Part shown: piece by piece, positions 35,018-42,848 of the stretch
Layout: every line of letters starts with the position of its first letter
Numbering within the stretch: the stretch's first letter is position 1
Assembly (NCBI RefSeq): GCF_003050905.1
Contig: NZ_QAOT01000005.1
Strand: one strand, 5' to 3'
DNA length: 64,000 nucleotides
Origin: Cereibacter_A azotoformans
GTDB lineage: Bacteria > Pseudomonadota > Alphaproteobacteria > Rhodobacterales > Rhodobacteraceae
The notes under the pieces: model-generated
Seen by the model: only the letters and a program-made list of their open reading frames with translations
What the model was told of the DNA's origin: nothing
The model's database searches: none
Translations under genes and position numbers: made by a program

Positions 35018-35522
35018 TCGGGCATCACGTCGCCGGCCCGCACCCCAAGGCCGGCCCGCAGGCTTGCTGCTCCGCAGTCCGCATGCCTTCTCAGTCATGG
35101 GGGGGGAATGTGATGCAATTTGTGCGCAACCCCGGCAATTTGGAGACTGCAGGGGCAGGTCAGGGCCGCCGGAACGCGTGGCGCAACTGCATCGCAGGAC
35201 AGGGATTCCCCCGCGCAGCCGGCGGGCACCGCCACAATGGCGCCATAGTCTCGCCGGTTTTCGGCCACGCGATCACGTGCCGGGATGGGCTAGACGGCTT
35301 CGGGGGATTCGGGCCTTGGCCGGAAATGGCTTCCCGCCCAGCCCCTTCCGGGGCAGAACTGCACCCGCGGGGGCGAGTTGCGGTTGTGGACTGAAGGTGT
35401 CCTGCTTCCGAGTGGGCGGGCCTTCCTGCGCAAGAAGGGGCGGCGCCGGCCGGGCACCGCCCCATGTCAGAAAACAGCTACAAGTGGCTGTGAGGCATGA
35501 ACAATCGTCGGAGCCTTGAAGA
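35018..35522. promoter_or_regulatory. Long upstream region of the GTPase operon with phased direct repeats
   Basis: 505 bases with no convincing gene between azoR and the dynamin genes. GCAATTTG occurs at 35115-35122 and again at 35135-35142, exactly 20 bp apart (two helical turns), in an otherwise GC-rich stretch. They read CAAATTGC on the strand of the operon. A run of eight G lies next to it at 35099-35106. These are candidates for a regulator site and promoter of the GTPase operon. Confidence 0.45.
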
Positions 35523-36113
35523 TCAGGCGGCCAGCGCCTCGACGGCGGCTTCGGCGCGGGCAAGGGACTCCTCCGCCCCGAACACCATGCGGTCGGCAGC
35601 CACGAACTCGACATCGGTGATGCCGAAGAAGCCCAGGATCTGACGCAGCCAGCCCGAGGCATGATCAAGCTCGGACCCGAGCGGCGTGCCGTCAGAGGTG
35701 AAGGCCACGATCGCGCGCTTGCCGGTCAGCAGGCCGACAGGTCCGGTCTCGGTATAGACAAAGCTCTCGCCGCGCCGGGCGATATGGTCCACCCAGCTCT
35801 TGAGCTGCGCGGGCGGGGCGAAGTTGTACACCGGCAGCGCGATCACGAGGATGTCGGCCGCCTTGACCTCGGCCAGGATCGCATCCGCCTCGCGAGCCGT
35901 CTCTGCCTGCTCGGCCGTCCGCTCTTCGGGCGCGGTGAAGACCGAGCCGAGCCAGGCGCCGTCGATCTGGCGGATCCCCTGCGCGAGGTCGCGCGAGACG
36001 ACGTTGGCGGAGGGATGGGCCGCCAGGAGCCGCTCGACGATGCGGCTGGTCAGGCGACGCGACACGGCGGCCTCGCCCTTGATGGAACTGTCGATGCGCA
36101 GGATGTTGGTCAT
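35523..36113 (-). CDS. azoR: FMN-dependent NADH-azoreductase / quinone reductase
   Basis: Cytoplasmic flavodoxin-fold enzyme of 196 aa that reduces quinones and azo compounds with NADH. The ATG at 36113 follows GAGAGG. The N-terminus LRIDSSIKGEAAVSRRLT carries the FMN-phosphate loop, LPVYNFAPPAQLKSWVDH is the family hallmark, and GFFGITDVEFVAADR is near the end. It is divergent from the CooA-like gene. Its regulation is not visible, though such genes often respond to electrophile stress. Confidence 0.92.
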   Translation of the reverse strand: MTNILRIDSSIKGEAAVSRRLTSRIVERLLAAHPSANVVSRDLAQGIRQIDGAWLGSVFTAPEERTAEQAETAREADAILAEVKAADILVIALPVYNFAPPAQLKSWVDHIARRGESFVYTETGPVGLLTGKRAIVAFTSDGTPLGSELDHASGWLRQILGFFGITDVEFVAADRMVFGAEESLARAEAAVEALAA

Positions 36114-36351
36114 GGCGATACCTCTCTGGGGTGTGGTGCTGCACATGGTTGATCGAGCGGCGGCCGACAACTTGCGCAGATGCGCGGGTCCTGTGCACGG
36201 AAGAACAAGCCGGAGCATGGGCCTGCCTCTGCGTGCGGCGGGGCCGGGCGCGCGCGGCAGGGGGTGATGGCTGCCAAACCGCAGCCATCATGCGGCAGAA
36301 GGTCCTGATCGCCGGTGCTGCGCCGCGGCGACGGGCGCGCTAGGATCGGGC

Positions 36352-36987
36352 ATGGTTTCGCCGCCTCCCCACGCCCGTCCCCATTCGGAATGGCTTGCGC
36401 ATCTGCCGCGCGGCCATGGCCGGCGATACCGGCCCGGAGAGAGCATCGCGCGCCCCGAGCAGCCCACGAACCGCGTCTTCCTGCTCGACAGCGGGCTGGC
36501 GCGGATCTGTCTCAACGCGGCCTCGAAGGAGCTGGTGCTGGGCTACCTCCGCCCCGGCGGCTTCTACGTGACCCACACCCGCGCCTGGGTCGAGGCGCTC
36601 GAGCCCTGCGAGGTGGTGAGCTGGCCGGTCGAAGACATGCTGGAGCTTGTCACCCGCGAACCCGAGCTGGGGCTTGCCGCCTTCCGCGAGGTGGGCCGCA
36701 TCCTTCACGGCGCGCTGAGCCTGATCGAGGACCTGGCCTTTCGCCCGGTCGAATCGCGCCTGGCCCGGTTCCTCCTCGCGGAGCGGCAGACCCAGGGCAC
36801 CGACCGCATCCGGCTGATCGAGACGACCGAGGCCCTCGCCTGCGCGCTCGGGACGACGCGGCAGACGCTGTCCACCCTGCTCAACCGGCTGGTGCGCGAG
36901 TGCGTCATCGCCCGCCCCGACCGGCGACACATCCAGATCCTTCTCCCGGCCCGGCTCGAGGAGATGAGCGAACTGTCATCCGGCTGA
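36352..36987 (+). CDS. cooA: CooA-like CO-sensing Crp/Fnr-family regulator
   Basis: Transcription activator of 211 aa with a cyclic-nucleotide-type sensor domain (about 1-115), a dimer helix (ILHGALSLIEDLAF) and a HTH (158-182). The recognition helix GTTRQTLSTLLNRL closely matches that of Rhodospirillum rubrum CooA as recalled (GSSRQTTSTALNSL). The heme region YVTHTRAWVEA aligns with the FCMHSGCLVEA block, so His75 corresponds to the CooA ferrous heme ligand, while the ferric Cys ligand is replaced by Val73. No FNR iron-sulfur cysteines are present. A CooA-type palindrome overlaps its stop, and cowN follows. Confidence 0.8.
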   Translation: MVSPPPHARPHSEWLAHLPRGHGRRYRPGESIARPEQPTNRVFLLDSGLARICLNAASKELVLGYLRPGGFYVTHTRAWVEALEPCEVVSWPVEDMLELVTREPELGLAAFREVGRILHGALSLIEDLAFRPVESRLARFLLAERQTQGTDRIRLIETTEALACALGTTRQTLSTLLNRLVRECVIARPDRRHIQILLPARLEEMSELSSG

Positions 36988-36990
36988 CAG
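36973..36990 (+). promoter_or_regulatory. CooA/CRP-type operator and class II promoter of cowN
   Basis: A perfect palindrome CTGTCA-N6-TGACAG overlaps the cooA stop codon and fits the CooA consensus TGTCR-N6-YGACA. Its centre (36981.5) lies 41.5 bases before about 37023. A possible -10 (TAGCTT) at 37011-37016 fits that start, the geometry of class II CRP/FNR-type activation. cowN begins 55 bases after the site. No sigma-54 -24/-12 element was found in this gap. Confidence 0.75.
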
Positions 36991-37044
36991 ATCCTGCGGT
37001 GCCTTTCCGCTAGCTTGCCTGCACCGTCCGAACCGGGAGCCGCC

Positions 37045-37323
37045 ATGAACGACCACACCCCCGATCGCTATGTCACCTTCCTGGGCATCGACTGCGATGC
37101 CAAGGCGGACCGCATGATGGAGATGCTCAGCGCGCGGCTGGCATCGACCGACTCGCCATGGGTGCGCTACTTCGAACAGAAGCTGGCCGAGAAGGCGCGC
37201 ATGGCGACGGACAACCTCCATTTTGTCGGCAGCCAGATCAACAGCCTCTACAGCTTCTTCGAGGAAGCCGAGGACGAGGAAGGGCTCGACCTGCTCTGGC
37301 ACCTCGAGCACAACTGCTGCTGA
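37045..37323 (+). CDS. cowN: N2-fixation sustaining protein CowN
   Basis: Small cytoplasmic protein of 92 aa that lets nitrogenase keep working in the presence of carbon monoxide. The sequence DRYVTFLGIDCDAKADRMM, the central WVRYFEQKLAEK, and an acidic tail ending EHNCC fit the CowN family in size and pattern. The ATG at 37045 has GGGAG six bases before it. It is next to the cooA-like gene with a shared operator; in Rhodobacter capsulatus cowN is known to be controlled by CooA and NifA. This implies the organism fixes nitrogen. Confidence 0.8.
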   Translation: MNDHTPDRYVTFLGIDCDAKADRMMEMLSARLASTDSPWVRYFEQKLAEKARMATDNLHFVGSQINSLYSFFEEAEDEEGLDLLWHLEHNCC

Positions 37324-37696
37324 CATCATCCGCCTGAACACCCCGCTGCGGGCCGGGATCGGACGCGAAGCTGTCACGGCAAGAATCCTGCCCGTCCCTT
37401 ACGACGGCGCCGCCTCGCGCGGCGACCCTCGGCCCGTCCCTCCCGGCCAATCCGACGGCCCCGAAGGCGTCCCGCTCGACCGCAGGATGCCCGCAGGATG
37501 AGAATCCGCAACCCCCGCGTGCAGAACCACTTTTTTTGGACAGGGCCATGTGGGGATTGGTTGACTCTCCCATGGCAGTCATGAAACCTGCCGTTCAGGT
37601 GGGGCAAGAGGCTATTCGGATTAACCAATATAGCCTTTGGTATGGATTTCCGGTCGGCGACATTTCGCGCCGATGTGTTCCTGGAGGATTATTTTC
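37324..37696. other. Intergenic region between cowN and the LuxR-type gene
   Basis: 373 bases without a convincing gene. A 10-bp CCGCAGGATG occurs twice in near tandem around 37480-37500. The part 37530-37690 is clearly AT-richer (a seven-T run at about 37531-37537, then GATTAACCAATATAGCC) and probably holds the promoter of the LuxR-type gene. No terminator for cowN was identified. Confidence 0.4.
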
Positions 37697-38524
37697 ATGA
37701 CGAAGTTTTCCAATTTCAGCACCAATGCCGATCGCCAACCGGCGCCGGTTCATGTCGCTGTCGTGGATGCGATGAGCGAATTCTGCGACGCGCTTCAGGG
37801 GCGGCACACGCTGGGCGAGGCGCTCGCCCATCTTGTGCGCAGCGTCGGAGCGGAATGCGGCATGGTGGTGCGCTCGAGACTGGGCGGAAAGCCGCAACGG
37901 GTTGCCGTCCATGACGAACGGCGCGGCGAGCCCGTCCGGCCCCTGGTGGCCTCATATGCCGCGGACCATTTCGGCGCGGCGCTCGAGAATGCGCGCCCCG
38001 GCAGCCTCTGGCTCGGATCCTCGGTGACGGGCGACGGAACGCTGGCCGATTGGCAGGGCGCGCGCCGGATGCGGGAATTTGCGGTGCTCATCCTGGCCTC
38101 CAGCCCCTCGGCCCGCGATCATGTCGAACTGCATTTCCGGCAGGAGCCTCTTCCGTCGCTGAGCGCGGCGATCGAGGCGATGCTGCCGACGCTCGTGCGG
38201 GCCTGGGCCAAGCGCCAGGCGGGCCTCGTGAGCCAGGCCATCGCCGGCCACCGCACCCGCGCCGATGTCACCTCCGGCAAGCCCATCCTGGGCGAGGCCA
38301 ACCCGGCCCAGCTCAGCCGGGCCGAGTTCCGGGTGTGCCTGCTGCTCAGCCGCGGGCTTCCGGTGGAGGGCGTCTCGGCCGAGCTGGGTCTTGCCCGCTC
38401 CACCGTGCGTTCTCACCTGCGGAGCATCCATTGCAAGACCGGCACGTCCTCGCTGGCCGAACTCGTGTTCCGGCTGCTCGAGACGGGCGATCCCGAGCCG
38501 GCGGGCGGCTTCCGCCGCCTGTGA
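37697..38524 (+). CDS. LuxR-family transcriptional regulator
   Basis: Regulator of 275 aa. The ATG at 37697 follows GGAGG at 37683-37687. The C-terminal HTH (about 213-265) is of LuxR/GerE type: LSRAEFRVCLLLSRGLPVEGVSAELGLARSTVRSHL. The N-terminal 200 residues do not look like an acyl-homoserine-lactone or receiver domain; the pattern DALQGRHTLGEALAHLVRSVGAECGMVV suggests a GAF-like or unknown sensor. No luxI is nearby. The flippase gene downstream may be a target, but this is only proximity. Confidence 0.82.
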   Translation: MTKFSNFSTNADRQPAPVHVAVVDAMSEFCDALQGRHTLGEALAHLVRSVGAECGMVVRSRLGGKPQRVAVHDERRGEPVRPLVASYAADHFGAALENARPGSLWLGSSVTGDGTLADWQGARRMREFAVLILASSPSARDHVELHFRQEPLPSLSAAIEAMLPTLVRAWAKRQAGLVSQAIAGHRTRADVTSGKPILGEANPAQLSRAEFRVCLLLSRGLPVEGVSAELGLARSTVRSHLRSIHCKTGTSSLAELVFRLLETGDPEPAGGFRRL

Positions 38525-38578
38525 CGGCGCGGCGGGCGGGTTGCGGAGGTCTGGCGCAGGATCCGCCTGCCCGAGAGA

Positions 38579-38592
38579 CCCCCCCCCCCCCC
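38579..38592 (+). repeat. 14-C homopolymer tract upstream of a flippase gene
   Basis: Fourteen consecutive C in the gap between the LuxR-type gene and the flippase, about 124 bases before the flippase start. Long mononucleotide tracts can change length by slippage and so vary promoter spacing. Sequencing error is an alternative explanation. Confidence 0.6.
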
Positions 38593-38716
38593 GCGCGCAT
38601 CAAGGGCTGGGGGCAGGCCGCGGAACTTCCAGCCCTGCCTTCGGCGTTGAAAGGGCTTGCCGCGCGAGCGCAGGACCGGTCTGCTGGTCCGCCTTCCTCT
38701 GACGGAGACATCCGAC

Positions 38717-40222
38717 GTGACTTCCGAAACCAGCGTCTTCGATCCGCCGGAAGGAGTGCTGCGCGCCACGGCAAGCCGGGGCGCCGTGGCGACCATCGCC
38801 TCGCAGGGGGCGCTGATGCTGACCCAGATCGGCTCGGTCGTGATCCTCTCGCGGCTGCTCTCGCCCGAGGATTTCGGCCTTGTCGCGATGTGCACGCCCG
38901 TCATCGCGCTGCTGATGATGCTTCAGGATTTCGGCCTGCTGGCCGCGACGGTCCAGAAGCAGGGGCTGAAGACCGAGGAGGTGAACTTCCTCTTCTGGAT
39001 CAATGTCGCGCTGAGTGTCTCGCTCACGCTGATCCTGCTGGCGACCTCGCCGCTGGTGGCGATGTTCTACCAGGAGCCGCGGGTGGGGCCGCTGATTGCG
39101 GCGCTCTCGGTCACGATCGCGCTGAACGGGCTCGGGGCCCAGCACGCGGCGCTGCTGATCCGGCGGATGCAATATGTGCGCCTCGGCTTCATCCAGGTCG
39201 CAGGGGCCGTGCTGTCGCTGGCGACCGCCGCGATCTGGGCCTGGATTGATCCGAGCCCGTGGGCGCTGTTCGGCGGGGCTCTGGTGGGAACGCTCGTGCC
39301 GACGCTCGGCATGTGGCTCGGCTCGCGCTGGCGGCCGGGGCTGCCACGGCGCATCGAGGGGTGGCGGCCGCTCCTGAACTTCGGCGCGGGCGTCACCGGG
39401 TTCAATTTCGCCAACTTCTTCTCGATGAACGTGGACAAGGTGGTCATCGGCCGGGCCTTCGGCGGCGAGTCGCTGGGCTACTACGACCGGGCCTTCAAGC
39501 TGGTGCTGATGCCCTCGAACTCGATCTTCAACCCGCTTGCGCGGGTGATGGTGCCTGCCCTGTCCCGCCTTCAGGACGAGCCGGACCGCTATCGGAGCGC
39601 CTATCTCCGGGTCGCGGGGCTGCTGCTCTTCCTTCTGCTGCCGATGATGGCCTGCGCGGCCGCCTTTGCCGACATCGTGATCCCGCTGGCCTTCGGCCAG
39701 AACTGGGATGGCAGCGTGGCGATCTTCACCGCGCTCGGGATCGCCGGCCTTGTGCAGCCGCTGAACAATGTGGCGGGCTGGCTGTTCCTCAGTCAGGGCC
39801 GGTCGAGGGACTTCTTCCACTCGGGCCTGATCCACGCCCTCTTTGTCGGCACGGCGGTGCTGGCGGGCCTGCCGTTCGGGCTGGTCGGGGTCGTCGTTGC
39901 CGTGGCGATCGCCGAATATCTGAAGGTGCCGGCGATCTGGGCCCTGACCTGCCGCAGCGGCCCGATCCGCTATCGCGACATGATCCGCAGCGTGGGACCG
40001 CTGGTTCTGTCGGTGCATTTGGTCATGGGGCTGCTTTGGCTCGCCAAGCCCCACCTCCCCGGTCCGGGCCTTGCGGCGCTGCTGCAGGGGGGCCTTTTGT
40101 CCTATGCGCTGACGGCCCTGATGATCTCGACCACATCGGCCGGGCGCGAGACGCTGCGCGAGGGTTGGCGGCTTGTGGCCGAGAAGATGCCCCTGCGGCG
40201 CCGGATGGTGGCCGGGACGTGA
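38717..40222 (+). CDS. Oligosaccharide flippase family protein, copy 2 (Wzx/WzxC-like)
   Basis: Paralogue of the flippase at 21776-23290, 501 aa. A GTG start (38717) with GGAG ten bases upstream aligns with the GTG start of copy 1 (FDPPEGVLRA/FDPPQGSLRA); the frame is open from 38657. Shared blocks include ILSRLLSPEDFGLVAMCTPVIALL and ALNGLGAQHAALLIRRMQY. It presumably moves a second lipid-linked glycan or a variant. It converges with a phosphotyrosine phosphatase gene, a protein class that often regulates exopolysaccharide assembly. Confidence 0.87.
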   Translation: MTSETSVFDPPEGVLRATASRGAVATIASQGALMLTQIGSVVILSRLLSPEDFGLVAMCTPVIALLMMLQDFGLLAATVQKQGLKTEEVNFLFWINVALSVSLTLILLATSPLVAMFYQEPRVGPLIAALSVTIALNGLGAQHAALLIRRMQYVRLGFIQVAGAVLSLATAAIWAWIDPSPWALFGGALVGTLVPTLGMWLGSRWRPGLPRRIEGWRPLLNFGAGVTGFNFANFFSMNVDKVVIGRAFGGESLGYYDRAFKLVLMPSNSIFNPLARVMVPALSRLQDEPDRYRSAYLRVAGLLLFLLLPMMACAAAFADIVIPLAFGQNWDGSVAIFTALGIAGLVQPLNNVAGWLFLSQGRSRDFFHSGLIHALFVGTAVLAGLPFGLVGVVVAVAIAEYLKVPAIWALTCRSGPIRYRDMIRSVGPLVLSVHLVMGLLWLAKPHLPGPGLAALLQGGLLSYALTALMISTTSAGRETLREGWRLVAEKMPLRRRMVAGT

Positions 40223-40234
40223 TCGCCGCCCGCG

Positions 40235-40708
40235 TCAGGCCTGGCGGAGGAACCCGGCAAGCAGCCCGTTCGCTCCGGCCGTGACGTCGGCCCAGGTGGC
40301 GAGGAAGCCTTCCGGCCCGCCGTAGTAGGGATCGGCCACCGGCTGGCCGGCCCGCCCCGGGACGTGATCGAGCAGAAGCGACAGCCGGGCCCGAGCGCCC
40401 GACGGCCGCAGCCGGCGCAGTTCCGCGAGGTTTTCCAGATCCAGCGCCACGAGATGGTCGAATTCGACGAAGTCCGTCCGATGGACCTGCCGCGCGCGGT
40501 AATGGCCGATGTCGATGCCGTGCGCCCGCGCGACCTGCTGCGCCCGAGGATCGGGGGCCTCGCCCGCATGCCAGCCGCCGATCCCCGCGCTGTCCACCTG
40601 CAGGCTCACGCCTCGCCCGTCGGCGGCTGAGCGAAGCGCAGCCTCGGCAAGCGGAGAGCGGCAGATATTGCCGAGGCAGATGAAGAGAACGCTGGGAAGC
40701 TGCGTCAT
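40235..40708 (-). CDS. Low-molecular-weight protein-tyrosine phosphatase
   Basis: Cytoplasmic phosphatase of 157 aa. The active-site P-loop CLGNICRSP lies at the N-terminus and the general-acid aspartate in DPYYGG near residue 125, both as in Wzb/Etp-type enzymes. GGAGG stands before the ATG. It is convergent with the flippase, ending 13 bases away. Its nearness to glycan export suggests dephosphorylation of a tyrosine autokinase, but no such kinase is seen here. A role in arsenate chemistry is less likely without ars genes. Confidence 0.92.
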   Translation of the reverse strand: MTQLPSVLFICLGNICRSPLAEAALRSAADGRGVSLQVDSAGIGGWHAGEAPDPRAQQVARAHGIDIGHYRARQVHRTDFVEFDHLVALDLENLAELRRLRPSGARARLSLLLDHVPGRAGQPVADPYYGGPEGFLATWADVTAGANGLLAGFLRQA

Positions 40709-40815
40709 GATACCTCCGTTGGATTGTGCATCCTAGGTGGATCAGTCAGCATGATCAAGAGCTTGCGGGTTAACGCAGGGTCAGGGCGACGGGTGGGATA
40801 CCCGCCGCGCGAACC

Positions 40816-41493
40816 TCAGGCTTGTGGGCGGAGGGTCGGCAGACGGCAGAAGGTGAAGGCCGCCGCCCATCCCATCAGGTAGCCGCCGAGATGCGCCTCC
40901 CACGCGAGCCCGCCCTGCAGGAAGACAAAGAGCGCAATGTTGGCCACGATCAGGCCCCCGACCGTCCCGAGCACCGGCCGCAGCGACAGGCCGCGGGCGC
41001 GGCGGCGCTGGAACTCCCACGCGTTCCAGAGGCCGAAGAAGCCGAAGGCCGCGCCCGAGGCGCCGATCATCGGCCCGTGGGACATCGAGATCAGGCCGAA
41101 GGCAGCCCCGCCCGCGATGGCCGACAAGGCAAAGAGCAGGAACAGACGCACGCGCCCCACACGTTCGCCGATGACCTTTCCCAGCGAGAGCAGGATCACG
41201 CCGTTCATCACCAGATGAAGCAGGTTCGCATGAAGGAAGGCGTGCGTCAGGAACATGGCCTCGCGCTGGAACGGGTAGAGTTCCCCGGCCCCCGGCGCAA
41301 GCAACGGCGGCCAGAAGGCACCCAGCAGGATGGCGATGCTCCGCAGTCGAGGCTCGCCGATCCAGCCCGATTCAGCGGCGGTCAGCAGCAGCTCGATCGC
41401 GGCAAGAAGCCCCACGAGCGCCCAGACGAAGCCGGGGGCACCGGACGAGGAGGACGAGGATGGGCCGGTGCGGTGGTTCTGCGGCTGCGACAT
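40816..41493 (-). CDS. Rhomboid-family intramembrane serine protease
   Basis: Polytopic membrane protease of about 225 aa (start 41493, or 41514 with seven more residues). The catalytic serine is in GASGAAFGFFG and the histidine in EAHLGGYLMG, the rhomboid dyad. HLVMNGVILLSLG is the usual TM2 motif with His and Asn, and about six TM helices are visible. The short N-terminus has a serine run. It cleaves TM-anchored proteins within the membrane; its substrate is not deducible. The gene downstream on the same strand is the phosphatase, 107 bases away. Confidence 0.9.
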   Translation of the reverse strand: MSQPQNHRTGPSSSSSSGAPGFVWALVGLLAAIELLLTAAESGWIGEPRLRSIAILLGAFWPPLLAPGAGELYPFQREAMFLTHAFLHANLLHLVMNGVILLSLGKVIGERVGRVRLFLLFALSAIAGGAAFGLISMSHGPMIGASGAAFGFFGLWNAWEFQRRRARGLSLRPVLGTVGGLIVANIALFVFLQGGLAWEAHLGGYLMGWAAAFTFCRLPTLRPQA

Positions 41494-41660
41494 GGAGATC
41501 ACATAGGCCCCCATGCCCGCGCCGCCAAGGGCCTGCCGCACGCGATACGCGCGCCGCGGCCGACCGGGCCGCCTCCCTCCGCAGACGCGGCGGGCTGCAA
41601 AGGCAAAAAGACCCCGGACAGCGATCGCCATCCGGGGCCCGCCTGCAGGGTCGGCCAGCC

Positions 41661-41834
41661 TTAGTCCGCCGTGGCCTGAAGCCTTGCAATCTCGTCCTTG
41701 AGGTGCAGCTTCTCTTTCTTCATCGACTGGATTTCCAGATCATCGACGCCATGATCGCGCGCGGCCGCGGTGATCGCCTCGTCCAGCTCGTCATGCCGGC
41801 GCTGAAGCGTGGAAATGTGGGTCTCGACGGTCAT
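41661..41834 (-). CDS. DUF465 (YdcH) family small protein
   Basis: Protein of 57 aa that is almost all helical and probably a short coiled coil (HISTLQRRHDELDEAITAAA, IQSMKKEKLHLKDEIARLQ). The pattern with KKxKLxLKDEI is the DUF465/YdcH signature common in proteobacteria; its function is unknown. A strong AAGGAGGAG precedes the ATG at 41834. It is a stand-alone gene ahead of the rhomboid gene on the minus strand. Confidence 0.88.
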   Translation of the reverse strand: MTVETHISTLQRRHDELDEAITAAARDHGVDDLEIQSMKKEKLHLKDEIARLQATAD

Positions 41835-41998
41835 CTGGCTCCTCCTTGCAACGGGTCTTTCTTCTGACGTGGGCATTTTATGGCCACCCACAAGAGGCGC
41901 CGGCGGTTTCTTTTCAGGCCCCTGCGCCGCCGTCCATCCCGGGCTCTCGCCAAAGCCCGAACCGCCCCTAGATCCCCGGCAAGGTCCCGGAGGTTCAG

Positions 41999-42697
41999 GT
42001 GCGATTTCTTCTGTCCAGTCTTGGCGTTCTGTCCGTGGGGCTTCTGGTCCTCGGGGTCTGGTGGTTCGTGCAACATTCGGTCGGCCGCGGCCTGAGCCTT
42101 GCAACCCCGGCAGAGCAGGCCGGATCGCGCCTGTTCCACCCCGAGGCGATGGCGGCGACCGCGGCGATCTACGGCCACATGATCCTGGGGGGACTGCTCA
42201 CCCTTCTTGCGCCGCTGCAACTGCTCGGGCCGGTGCGACGAGCGGTGCCGCGGGTGCACCGGATGCTTGGTCGCCTCGTGGCGGGGCTGGCGCTCGCCAC
42301 GGGGGCCGGAGGGCTCGCCTACATCCTCTCGCAAGGCACGGTGGGCGGCCCGTGGATGAGCCTCGGCTTCGGCCTTTACGGCGTCCTGCTCATGATTGCG
42401 GCGGTGCGCACGGTGCAATTGGCCCGGCGCCGCGATCCCGCGCACCGCGCCTGGGCGGGGCGGCTGGTGATCCTGGCGCTCGCCTCCTGGATCTACCGGA
42501 TGCACTACGGGCTCTGGCACGCCTTCACCGGGGGCGTCGCCACGAGCGACGATTTCAGCGGCACCTTCGACCGCATTCAGGTCTTTGCCTTCTACCTGCC
42601 CTACCTCGCGCTCTTCGAGGCGGTCCGCCTGCTCTGGCCCTCGCGGCGAAGGTCCGTGCGGCTGGCCGAGGGACGGGCGGCGCCGGGACGGGCCTGA
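41999..42697 (+). CDS. DUF2306-like membrane protein
   Basis: Integral membrane protein of 232 aa with about six hydrophobic segments. It starts at a GTG behind GGAGG. The pattern HMILGGLLTLLAPLQLLGPVRR...VHRMLGRLVAGL, with histidines in TM segments and an HR..GR block, fits the DUF2306 family, whose role is unknown; conserved histidines may bind heme or metal. It is upstream of an Rrf2 regulator by about 150 bases on the same strand. Confidence 0.7.
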   Translation: MRFLLSSLGVLSVGLLVLGVWWFVQHSVGRGLSLATPAEQAGSRLFHPEAMAATAAIYGHMILGGLLTLLAPLQLLGPVRRAVPRVHRMLGRLVAGLALATGAGGLAYILSQGTVGGPWMSLGFGLYGVLLMIAAVRTVQLARRRDPAHRAWAGRLVILALASWIYRMHYGLWHAFTGGVATSDDFSGTFDRIQVFAFYLPYLALFEAVRLLWPSRRRSVRLAEGRAAPGRA

Positions 42698-42798
42698 GGG
42701 CGTCACAGGGGCGGTCGAACCTCCGCCCCACCCTCCGCACCTGCGGCACATCCGCCCGAAGCCGGACTCATTCAGCTTTTTGATTGCAGTCAACGACA

Positions 42799-42838
42799 AA
42801 TCCGGATTCCTTGGGCAAAGGGGCATTCTGTTTTGCCC
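42799..42838 (+). promoter_or_regulatory. Candidate operators in the Rrf2 gene leader
   Basis: A 10-bp palindrome AATCCGGATT (42799-42808) is followed by an inverted repeat GGGCAAA (42813-42819) and TTTGCCC (42832-42838) with a 12-nt spacer. The second arm abuts the ribosome site GGAG at 42839-42842, so protein binding or a hairpin there would block translation. This arrangement fits autoregulation. Confidence 0.5.
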
Positions 42839-42848
42839 GGAGTGCAAG

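Noticed and set aside
36988..37044. Sigma-54 (NifA-dependent) promoter for cowN
   Set aside because: No GG-N10-GC pair of the -24/-12 type with correct spacing was found in the gap.
38657..38716. Earlier start for the second flippase
   Set aside because: The extra 20 residues are not matched in the paralogue, while the GTG at 38717 aligns with the paralogue's start and has a ribosome site.
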